Positions 37,492 through 44,967 of a stretch of 64,000 nucleotides of DNA are shown in pieces; position 1 is the stretch's first letter, and each line of letters opens with the position of its first letter. The notes beneath the pieces are model-generated. The model had not been told where the DNA came from and did no database searches. It worked only from the letters and a program-made list of their open reading frames with translations. Origin of the DNA: Jidongwangia harbinensis (GTDB lineage: Bacteria > Actinomycetota > Actinomycetes > Mycobacteriales > Micromonosporaceae); the NCBI RefSeq assembly GCF_020216025.1, contig NZ_JAIWNC010000008.1:275791-339790 (forward strand), in the 5' to 3' direction. The position numbers were made by a program, and so were the translations under genes.

Positions 37492-40400
37492 GTGAGCAAG
37501 CGCCCCAAGACGGCGAACGCTGTCATGTCGCGTCTCAGCCGACCGGCCGGCCGGCTGCGGGATCTCCCCATCTGGTCGAAGCTCGGCCTGATCATGCTGG
37601 TACCCACGCTCGCCACGGTCATCGTCGGCGTGAGTGGTCTGGTGGACCACATCAACGAGGCCAGCAACGCCGAGCGTGCCCGCACGCTCGCCGTGTTGTC
37701 ACAGGCCGCCGGTGGTCTCGTCGATCAGCTGCAGGACGAGCGTGCGTACGGCGTGATGATCGCGACGACCCGTGCCAACACCCCGGACCGGGCCAAGGTG
37801 GCCAAGCTGTACGGCGGCGAGCATGCCCAGGTGGATGCCGCCAAGGTGCCGTATTCGCAGCAGAAGGCCGCGCTGGAAGAGGTGCCCGACAAGGTCGAGG
37901 TGCTGGTCCGGCGTCTCGACAACAACCTGGGTGAGCTGCCCGCGGTCCGCAGTCAGGTGGCCAACGGCCAGCGTGATCTCCAGGACGTCGAGGAGACCTA
38001 CGGCCGGATCATCAACGACCTGCTGGACGTCCGCGACGCCTCGGCGCAGCTGGCCGCCGACACCACGCTGAGTGACCACATGCGTGCGGCTGCCGCCGTG
38101 GCCCGGGCCAAGGACTACATCTCCCAGCAGCGCAACGTCGGCCTCAAGGTGGTCGCCGAGGGCGAGTTCAGCGTGCCGCTGCGCCGCCAGTTCGTTCTCA
38201 CCGACACCGGCTACTCGATCGCCGACGCCACGCTCCGCTCGGTCGGCAGCGACGTCGAACAGCAGATGTTCGCCCGGACGGTGAGCGGCCCGAACAAGAC
38301 CGCGGCAACCAACCTGACCGTGCAGCTGCAGAACCTCGAGGGCACCAACGCCAGCGCGATCCCGTTCAACCGGGACCAGTGGGAAACCGCGATGACGGGC
38401 TACAACAAGCTCTTCCGCACGGTCGAGACGGGCTTCGACAAGATCATCGTGGACGAGTCCACCGCCCTGCGGGACAAGGTGCAGCGCCAGGTCTTCCTGG
38501 AGACCAGCATCCTGCTCGGCATGCTGCTGCTGGCCATCCTGTTCGCCTGGCTGGTGGCCCGGTCGATGGCCCGCTCGCTGCGCGAACTGCGCCAGGGCGC
38601 GCTCTCGGTCGCCCAGTTCGGGCTGCCGCACGCGGTCAACCGGCTCCGCGACCCGGCGCTGTCCGCGTCGCTCACCCCGGCGCAGGTTGCCGACCAGGTG
38701 GCCGAGCCGCTGCCGGTGCGCAGCCGGGACGAGTTCGGGCAGGTGACCGAGGCGTTCAACGCGGTCCACCTGGAAGCCGTCCGCACCGCGGCCGAGCAGG
38801 CCGCGCTGCGTGCCTCCGTCGCGACCATGTTCGTCAACCTGGCCCGCCGTTCGCAGATCCTGGTCGACCGGCTGATCGGTCACCTCGACCGGCTGGAGCG
38901 CGGCGAGGAGGACCCGGACCGGCTGGCGGAACTCTTCCAGCTCGACCACCTGGCCACCCGAATGCGCCGGAACGACGAGAACCTTCTGGTGCTCGCGGGC
39001 GCCGACTCCACCCGTGTGCAGCGCGAGCCGGCCGCCCTGATCGACGTGCTGCGCGCCGCGCAGTCCGAGGTCGAGCACTACACGCGCATCGAGTTCGGCA
39101 TGATTGACCGGGACATCGAGGTGGCCGCGCACGCGGTCAACGACATGGTCCACCTGGTCGCCGAGCTGTTCGACAACGCGACCGCGTTCTCCCCGCCGAA
39201 CTCCACCGTGCTGGTGGAGGCCCGCCGCCTCGGCGACGGCGCGATCCTGTCGGTGGAGGACCGCGGCATCGGCATCAGCCGCGAGCAGTTGCGCGACCTG
39301 AACGAGCGGCTGGCCAACCCGCCCACGGTGGACGTCGCCGTCTCCCGGATGATGGGCCTGGTCGTGGTCGCCCGGCTGGCGAACCGGCACAGCGTCAAGG
39401 TGGAACTGCGCCCGGCCGACAACGAGCGGGGCACCGTGGCCGAGGTCGGCCTGCCGCTCAGCGTGCTGGTCACCACGTCGGCGGCCGGTCGGCTGCAGGC
39501 CACCGCGCACGCCGGCGCCCCGCAGTTCGGTGACGGACCGCAGGCGCCGTCCCGGCCGCAGTTCGCCGAGCCGCTGGCGCTGGAGAGCGGCTCGTCCCGC
39601 GGCGGGTTCCAGGGCGGGCGCCCGTTCGACCCGAACCCGCCGATGCACTCCGGCGGCATGCTCGGCACCGGTAACCGTTCCGTACCGGCCTGGTCCGACC
39701 TGACCGGGGCTCCGGCCGCGAACGGGTTCGGCAACGGCTTCGGCAACGGCTCGAACGGCAGCAACGGTGCCAACGGCTTCCACGGACCGCGCAGCAACGA
39801 GGTCATCCCGCCGTTGCCGCCCGCGCCGGACCACCGCCCACAGGGCTACGCCGGTGGCGACGGGCTGCCGCAGCGCCGCAACGGCGAGAACTTCCGGCCG
39901 GACGACTCCGGCTCGTTCGGGGCCACCATCCCGCGCCAGTTGCCGCCCAACCCGGAGAACCAGGGCCGCAACCCGTTCGGTGGCCCGCCGCCGGTGTCCG
40001 CCCCGCCGGTGCCGCCGATGTCCGCGCCGCCGTACGGACGGCCGGTCTCCTCGCCGCCCGTCTCCGGACCGCCGACCTCGGCACCGCCGATGTCGCCGTC
40101 GCCCGCGTCGGTACCGCCCGCACCCGCGTCGGCGCCGCCGGCCTGGCCGCCGGTCGCCGGCGACCGGGACGGCAACGGCACGCCGCCGCACGTACCGGAG
40201 AGCCTGGCCGCCGCGCTGGACATGACCGCGGAGATCCCGCGGTACCGTCCGGACCGCTCGGCGACCGGCTCCCAGCCGCGGGTGGAGCGCCCGACCAATC
40301 CGCAGTCCGCACCGGCCGCGCCGAGCGAGGCGCAGCGTGCCGCGGCGGCCGCCCAGGCGGCGCACGAGGCCGCCACGGCCCAGGCCGCCGAGGCGCAGGC

Positions 40401-41067
40401 CACCGCGGCCGCGCAGATCGCCGCCGCGCAGGCGGCGGCCCGGCAACGCGCCACGGACGGTGCCACCCAGTACGCCGACGAGACGATGGAGCTGCCGATC
40501 TTCCGGGAGCTCGAGTCGGCCTGGTTCACCACGGCCAAGGCGGCACCGAAGACATCCCCGGCGCCTACTCCGGCGCCGGCCAAGGCTCCGGCGCAGCCGA
40601 CCCCGCCGTCCGCGGACAGCGGTGACGACTCGCCGGTCACCACCCAGCGCTTCTCCACGGGTGAGCCGGCCCGATCGGTGCCACAGCAGGGTGGGTCGCC
40701 CGAGTCTCGGGGTCACGACCGGGCCACGGTGGGCGCGGTCGCGTCCAACGGCAGTGCCTCGTCGAGCCCGTGGCAGACGGCGGCGGACGAGGGCTGGCAG
40801 GCCGCCCGTGCGGCTGCCGAGGCGCCCGTCGATACCACCACGTCAGCCGGCCTGCCGAAGCGCACGCCGATGGCACAGCTCGTCCCCGGTGGTGTCGACC
40901 GGGGCGGTAATTCCGTCCAGCGCCGCACTCCCGAGGCGGTTCGCGGGCTACTGTCCGCGTACCACCGGGGTGTGCAGCGGGGTCGCACCAAGGAACAATC
41001 GACCAATCCGGAGGAGACTTCGGGCGGGCAGCAGTCTTCCCAGGCTGGCAAGGAGCATGAGGCATGA
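37492..41067 (+). CDS. cvnA: Nitrate/nitrite-sensing-type sensor histidine kinase, conservon CvnA
   Basis: 1191 residues. Membrane helix at about 31-51, an extracytoplasmic NIT-type sensing domain (about 55-330), a second helix (about 338-358) and a HAMP-like linker. A DHp-like box follows ([18 protein letters not shown], ~483) and an HATPase domain ([14 protein letters not shown] ~556, [12 protein letters not shown] ~588). From about 665 the protein is a long Pro/Gly/Ala-rich disordered tail. It ends in a conserved module with [29 protein letters not shown] and [14 protein letters not shown] 37492 follows AGGAGG by 8 bases. Forms with the next three genes a conservon that tethers a GTPase signalling complex to the membrane. 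Confidence 0.92.
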   Translation: MSKRPKTANAVMSRLSRPAGRLRDLPIWSKLGLIMLVPTLATVIVGVSGLVDHINEASNAERARTLAVLSQAAGGLVDQLQDERAYGVMIATTRANTPDRAKVAKLYGGEHAQVDAAKVPYSQQKAALEEVPDKVEVLVRRLDNNLGELPAVRSQVANGQRDLQDVEETYGRIINDLLDVRDASAQLAADTTLSDHMRAAAAVARAKDYISQQRNVGLKVVAEGEFSVPLRRQFVLTDTGYSIADATLRSVGSDVEQQMFARTVSGPNKTAATNLTVQLQNLEGTNASAIPFNRDQWETAMTGYNKLFRTVETGFDKIIVDESTALRDKVQRQVFLETSILLGMLLLAILFAWLVARSMARSLRELRQGALSVAQFGLPHAVNRLRDPALSASLTPAQVADQVAEPLPVRSRDEFGQVTEAFNAVHLEAVRTAAEQAALRASVATMFVNLARRSQILVDRLIGHLDRLERGEEDPDRLAELFQLDHLATRMRRNDENLLVLAGADSTRVQREPAALIDVLRAAQSEVEHYTRIEFGMIDRDIEVAAHAVNDMVHLVAELFDNATAFSPPNSTVLVEARRLGDGAILSVEDRGIGISREQLRDLNERLANPPTVDVAVSRMMGLVVVARLANRHSVKVELRPADNERGTVAEVGLPLSVLVTTSAAGRLQATAHAGAPQFGDGPQAPSRPQFAEPLALESGSSRGGFQGGRPFDPNPPMHSGGMLGTGNRSVPAWSDLTGAPAANGFGNGFGNGSNGSNGANGFHGPRSNEVIPPLPPAPDHRPQGYAGGDGLPQRRNGENFRPDDSGSFGATIPRQLPPNPENQGRNPFGGPPPVSAPPVPPMSAPPYGRPVSSPPVSGPPTSAPPMSPSPASVPPAPASAPPAWPPVAGDRDGNGTPPHVPESLAAALDMTAEIPRYRPDRSATGSQPRVERPTNPQSAPAAPSEAQRAAAAAQAAHEAATAQAAEAQATAAAQIAAAQAAARQRATDGATQYADETMELPIFRELESAWFTTAKAAPKTSPAPTPAPAKAPAQPTPPSADSGDDSPVTTQRFSTGEPARSVPQQGGSPESRGHDRATVGAVASNGSASSSPWQTAADEGWQAARAAAEAPVDTTTSAGLPKRTPMAQLVPGGVDRGGNSVQRRTPEAVRGLLSAYHRGVQRGRTKEQSTNPEETSGGQQSSQAGKEHEA

Positions 41068-41468
41068 CATCTACGCAGGATCTCGGTTGGCTTCTGGCCA
41101 ACTTCGCCGATCGCGTTCCCGGGGTCGCGCACGCGATTGCGGTTTCCGCCGACGGTCTGCTCCTCGCGGCCTCGCGGGACCTGCCGCGTGACCGGGCCGA
41201 CCAGCTGGCGGCCATCGCCTCCGGCCTGGTCAGCCTGACCCAAGGCGCCGCCCGATGCTTCGAGGGCGGTGCGGTGCTGCAGACTGTCGTCGAGATGGAC
41301 AACGGGTTCTTGTTCCTGATGTCCATCTCCGACGGCTCGTCGTTCGCCGTGCTGGCGGCGCGGAGCTGCGACGTCGGCCAGGTGGGCTACGAGATGGCGC
41401 TGCTGGTCGACCGGGTCGGCGAGGCGTTGACGCCGGCTCCGCGGTCCACCGCCGGAGTGCTGGGCTGA
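41064..41468 (+). CDS. cvnB: Roadblock/LC7-domain protein, conservon CvnB
   Basis: 134 residues, a single roadblock/LC7 domain ([31 protein letters not shown]). Members scaffold or activate small Ras-like GTPases, matching CvnD. ATG start overlaps the kinase stop (ATGA). Confidence 0.94.
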   Translation: MTSTQDLGWLLANFADRVPGVAHAIAVSADGLLLAASRDLPRDRADQLAAIASGLVSLTQGAARCFEGGAVLQTVVEMDNGFLFLMSISDGSSFAVLAARSCDVGQVGYEMALLVDRVGEALTPAPRSTAGVLG

Positions 41469-41553
41469 ACGGGCGATTCGCCGGCCTCGATGGCGGCTGT
41501 CCAAAACATTGAAACCAAGAGACACTTCTAAGGGCCGAGGGATGGGGTGAGCG

Positions 41554-41934
41554 GTGACGATGCCCGAACGCGATGAGCCGACCGGCGCGCTGGTCAGGCC
41601 GTACGCCGTAACCCGCGGTAGAACTCGGCCCAAGTTGGAGATTGCGCTCGAAGCGCTCGTCGAAACCACCGTTCGCGGCCGCAACACCGGGACCGGCCGG
41701 GGGGGCAGCGAGCATCAGTACATCGCGGCGATGTGCGACGGCGGCCGGGTGCAGTCGCTCGCGGAGATCGCCGCACGCATGCAACTGCCGCTCGGTGTGG
41801 CCCGAGTCATCGTGGCCGACATGGCCACCGACGGCCTGGTCGCGGTGTACGAGCCGACCTCGCTCGAGGACGAGACCGATGCGGTGGGCACGGAACTGCT
41901 GGAGAGGGTGCTGAGTGGACTTCGCAGGCTCTGA
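41554..41934 (+). CDS. cvnC: DUF742 protein, conservon CvnC
   Basis: 126 residues with the DUF742 pattern LVRPYAVTRGRTRPKLEIAL and a winged-helix-like end (RVQSLAEIAARMQLPLGVAR, VIVADMATDGLV). Its role in the conservon complex is undefined. The 3' end overlaps cvnD by 20 bases. Confidence 0.93.
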   Translation: MTMPERDEPTGALVRPYAVTRGRTRPKLEIALEALVETTVRGRNTGTGRGGSEHQYIAAMCDGGRVQSLAEIAARMQLPLGVARVIVADMATDGLVAVYEPTSLEDETDAVGTELLERVLSGLRRL

Positions 41935-42523
41935 CATGTCGCGTCGCCCGGCTGCCGGGCGCGTCACATCGGCGAAGATTGTTATCGCCGGTGGGTTCGG
42001 CGTCGGTAAGACGACGCTGGTGGGGTCCGTCTCGGAGATCACCCCGCTGACGACTGAGGCCATCATGACCTCAGCCGGGGTGGGGGTCAACGACAACCGG
42101 CAGGTGCCGGGGAAGACGACGACCACCGTGGCGATGGACTTCGGCCGGATCAGTATCGACCGTGATCTCATCCTGTACCTGTTCGGAACACCGGGCCAGA
42201 CGCGTTTCTGGTTCATGTGGGACGAGCTCGTGCGGGGCGCCATCGGCGCGGTGGTCATGGTCGACACGCGCCGGCTCGCCGACTGCTTCGCCGCCATCGA
42301 CTTCTTCGAGCATCGTCGCCTGCCGTACCTGGTGGCGATCAACTGCTTCGACGGCATGCAGTACCACAATGCCCAGGACGTCCGGGACGCTCTCGCGATC
42401 TCCACCGAGGTTCCAGTGGTGAGCTGCGACGCGCGCAACCGCGAATCGACCAAGAACGTACTCATCTCGCTAGTCGAGTACGTTCTGACGATGCGCCGTT
42501 CGCGCGCGGTAGCCCCGGCCTGA
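41915..42523 (+). CDS. cvnD: Small GTP-binding protein, conservon CvnD
   Basis: 202 residues. P-loop GGFGVGKTTLVGSVSE, DxxG-type LFGTPGQTRFW, and INCFDG where NKxD is usual; this variation is normal for conservon GTPases. GTG 41915 lies inside cvnC, giving tight coupling. A hairpin right after the stop probably ends the operon. Confidence 0.94.
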   Translation: MDFAGSDMSRRPAAGRVTSAKIVIAGGFGVGKTTLVGSVSEITPLTTEAIMTSAGVGVNDNRQVPGKTTTTVAMDFGRISIDRDLILYLFGTPGQTRFWFMWDELVRGAIGAVVMVDTRRLADCFAAIDFFEHRRLPYLVAINCFDGMQYHNAQDVRDALAISTEVPVVSCDARNRESTKNVLISLVEYVLTMRRSRAVAPA

Positions 42524-42529
42524 CGCTGA

Positions 42530-43591
42530 GTGGAAGCCCCGCACCGGCATGCCGGCGCGGGGCTTCTCGCTGCCCCGGTATTGGTCGTGGGGGCCGGAGT
42601 GGTCGGCGCCTCGGTGGCGTACCACCTCGCCCGGGCCGGCGCGCCGGTCACCCTGATCGACGGTGCCGGGTCGCCCGCGGCCGGGGTCACCGGCACGTCC
42701 TTCGCCTGGATCGGTGACGCCGGCGGCGACTGGCCCGGTGGTGCCGCGGATCTGCGCGCCGACGCGCTCGCCGACCATCGCCGGCTGGAGTCCGAGGTGC
42801 CCGGGGTGGCGGTCCGGTGGACCGGGTCACTGGCCTGGGGCGGCGCGGAAGCTCCGGGACCCGGCCGGCGGTGGATCGGCCCGGACCGGGTCGCCGCCCT
42901 GGAACCGCGCCTGCGCACGCTCCCCGACCGCGCCGTGCACACCCCCACCGACGGGGCCGTCGATCCGGTCGGCCTGACCCGGGCACTGGTCCACGCGGCC
43001 CGGGGGCTCGGCGCCCGGGTCGTGCTGGGGTCGGCGGTGTCGTCCGTGGCGACGGAACGGGGCCGGGTGTCCGGGGTGGTGTCCGCGGCGGGTCACCACG
43101 CGGCCTCGACGGTGGTGCTGGCCGCTGGGACGGCCGTACCGGCTCTGGCAGAGCAGATCGGGGTTCGGGTGCCGGTCGGGGTGTCCCCGGCCCTTCTGGT
43201 CCGTCTGGCGGCGCCGCCGGGACTGGTCCGGACGATCGTGGCCGGTCCCGGCTTCGAGGTGCGGGAGCTGCGGCACGGACGGCTGCTGATGACCGCGCCG
43301 ATGCCGGACGATCCGTCGCCGGTGGCCGTGCGGAGTGCCGTCGAGGACGCGGTGGAACGGCTCCGGGCCGCGTTCCGGGGCGAGGTGCGGCTGCTGGGGT
43401 GGGGCGTGGGTGCGCGGCCGATGCCGGCGGGCGGGCCGGTGGTGGGGCACCTGACGGCGGACCGGTCGGCCTATGTGGCGGTGCTGCACTCGGCGGTGAC
43501 GTTGGCTCCCACGGTGGGGCGGCTGGTGGCTCGGGAGATCGTCACCGGGCGGGACGCGCCGGAACTCGGGCGGTGCCGGCCGGCGCCGTGA
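42530..43591 (+). CDS. FAD-dependent oxidoreductase of the DAO family
   Basis: 353 residues. Dinucleotide-binding motif VLVVGAGVVGASVAYHLARA, then SFAWIGDAGGDWPG, DGAVDPVGLTRALVHAA and STVVLAAGTAVPALA. The FAD-linked amino acid/amine oxidase fold is clear, the substrate is not. The first 16 codons from GTG 42530 coincide with a palindrome and precede the domain; TTG 42581 is an alternative start. No Shine-Dalgarno supports either. Confidence 0.78.
   Translation: MEAPHRHAGAGLLAAPVLVVGAGVVGASVAYHLARAGAPVTLIDGAGSPAAGVTGTSFAWIGDAGGDWPGGAADLRADALADHRRLESEVPGVAVRWTGSLAWGGAEAPGPGRRWIGPDRVAALEPRLRTLPDRAVHTPTDGAVDPVGLTRALVHAARGLGARVVLGSAVSSVATERGRVSGVVSAAGHHAASTVVLAAGTAVPALAEQIGVRVPVGVSPALLVRLAAPPGLVRTIVAGPGFEVRELRHGRLLMTAPMPDDPSPVAVRSAVEDAVERLRAAFRGEVRLLGWGVGARPMPAGGPVVGHLTADRSAYVAVLHSAVTLAPTVGRLVAREIVTGRDAPELGRCRPAP
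42534..42565 (+). terminator. Terminator of the cvn operon, inside the next ORF's 5' end
   Basis: AAGCCCCGC pairs with GCGGGGCTT; after one mismatch, CCGGC pairs with GCCGG around AT. The stem is GC-rich, 11 bases after the cvnD stop. It overlaps codons 2-12 of the oxidoreductase frame as annotated. Confidence 0.7.
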
Positions 43592-43661
43592 CGGCCGGCG
43601 CCGTGACGGCCGGATGACCGCCGGGCGGGACGGCGCGGTCGACATAGTTGCGGGGAGCGGG

Positions 43662-44132
43662 TCATCCGGCCGGCGTGGGGTCGGCGGGTTCGAGCACGAC
43701 CACGGGGATCTCCCGCTCGGTGTAGGTCGCGTAGGCCGCGTACGGCTGGTAGATGGCCACCGCCCGTTCCCACAGGGAGGTCCGCTCCGCCCCCTCGGCG
43801 CGGCGCGGACGGACCCGTCGTCGTTCCCCGCCGGGCAGCTCGACCTCGGTCGTGGTCATCGCCATCAGGTTGTGGAACCAGGCCGGATGCGCGTCGACGC
43901 CGCCCTTCGACGCGACGACGACCAGCCGGGGCGCGTCGTCGAGGTAGATCAGCGGATTGATCCGGGCCTGACCGGACTTGCGGCCGACATGGTGCAGCAG
44001 CAGCACGGGCGCGCCGCCGAAGTAGGACCCGCCCACCCGCCCGCCGGTCCTGCGGAACAGGAACGTGTTGAGGCGTGCCAACTGACGGTGCAGCTTCCAG
44101 AACCAGGACGTGGGCGCGGGCGGCTTCGGCAT
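43662..44132 (-). CDS. Deazaflavin (F420)-dependent nitroreductase-family protein
   Basis: 156 residues of the Ddn type: LNTFLFRRTGGRVGGSYFGG, LLLHHVGRKSGQARINPLIY, VVVASKGGVDAHPAWFHNLM. These use F420H2, common in actinomycetes. Divergent from a TetR gene 76 bases away, which may control it. Confidence 0.88.
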   Translation of the reverse strand: MPKPPAPTSWFWKLHRQLARLNTFLFRRTGGRVGGSYFGGAPVLLLHHVGRKSGQARINPLIYLDDAPRLVVVASKGGVDAHPAWFHNLMAMTTTEVELPGGERRRVRPRRAEGAERTSLWERAVAIYQPYAAYATYTEREIPVVVLEPADPTPAG

Positions 44133-44152
44133 GCCACTACGATGTCACCCAC

Positions 44153-44173
44153 CGACAAATGTCGTCAACTGAC
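44153..44173. promoter_or_regulatory. Putative TetR operator between reductase and regulator
   Basis: CGACA-AA-TGTCG (44153-44164) abuts GTCA-AC-TGAC (44164-44173). The tandem inverted repeats lie in the divergent control region. Confidence 0.5.
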
Positions 44174-44196
44174 AAACGCCCAGGGATGACGCCACG

Positions 44197-44202
44197 TAGG
44201 CT
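44197..44202 (+). promoter_or_regulatory. -10 element for leaderless TetR gene
   Basis: TAGGCT is 6 bases before GTG 44209. The operator repeats lie just upstream, fitting autorepression. Confidence 0.5.
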
Positions 44203-44208
44203 GGCGGC

Positions 44209-44814
44209 GTGGATAAGACCGGCCTGCGGGAACGGAAGAAGCAGCGGACGCGCGAGGCCCTGATCGACGCGGCGCACGCGCTGTTCTGCGCCAACGGCTT
44301 CGAGGCCACGACGATCGACGAGATCGCCGAGGCGGTGGAGGTGTCTCCGCGCACGTTCTTCCGGTACTTCACCTCGAAGGAGGACGTCGCGCTGTCGCTC
44401 GCGGACGCCCAGATCACCGCGATCCTCGAGGCGTTCGCCGGACAGCCGGCCGGCCTGCCGGTGCTGACCGCGATGCGGACGGCCGCGGTGGAGGTGGTGC
44501 GGGCGTCCGAGGCCGAGGCGCGCTACCGGAGCCTGCAGACGCTGATCTCGGCCAGCCCGGCGCTGGCGGCCGCGCGGGTCGAGCGAGGGGCCGCCCGGTT
44601 CGACGAGGTGGCGGGTCTGATCGGCGCCCGGATGGGGGTCGACCCGGCCGCCGATCCCCGGCCGCACCTGGTGGCCTCGGTCGTACTGTGCGCGGTGCAG
44701 CCGGCCGTCACCGCCTGGCGCACCGCCGGCCACGACGCGCCGGAATCCGAACTGATCCGGCGGGCGTTCGACCTGCTGTCGGCCGGCCTCGACTATCCCG
44801 CGGCGCCGAACTGA
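44209..44814 (+). CDS. TetR/AcrR-family transcriptional regulator
   Basis: 201 residues. HTH domain LRERKKQRTREALIDAAHAL and IDEIAEAVEVSPRTFFRYF; the C-terminal part resembles actinobacterial MftR-like regulators. Starts leaderless at GTG. Its 3' end lies in a duplicated and repeated segment (see the repeat at 44801). Confidence 0.9.
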   Translation: MDKTGLRERKKQRTREALIDAAHALFCANGFEATTIDEIAEAVEVSPRTFFRYFTSKEDVALSLADAQITAILEAFAGQPAGLPVLTAMRTAAVEVVRASEAEARYRSLQTLISASPALAAARVERGAARFDEVAGLIGARMGVDPAADPRPHLVASVVLCAVQPAVTAWRTAGHDAPESELIRRAFDLLSAGLDYPAAPN

Positions 44815-44966
44815 TCCCGCGTTGCCGAACTGATCCCGCGTTGCCGAACTGATCCCGCGGCGCCGAACTGATCCCGCGGCGCCGAACTGATCCCGCGGCG
44901 CCGAACTGATCCGGCGGGCGTTCGACCCGCGGCCGGCAGGTCTCGACCATCCCGCGGCGCCGACCG
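44801..44966. repeat. 19-bp tandem array and partial duplicate of the TetR gene 3' end
   Basis: GAACTGATCCCGCG(G/T)(C/T)GCC recurs at 44808, 44827, 44846, 44865, 44884 and 44903, an exact 19-bp period that begins at the TetR stop codon. From 44903 to about 44966 the sequence repeats the TetR 3' end (44749-44814) with the first 25 bases identical, then decays. Confidence 0.9.
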
Positions 44967-44967
44967 C

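Noticed and set aside
37699..40716. 1005-codon minus-strand frame
   Set aside because: Antisense to the sensor kinase, low-complexity Arg/Gly/Val content, no start context.
44801..44966. CRISPR array
   Set aside because: Repeats are contiguous 19-bp units without spacers and no cas genes are present.
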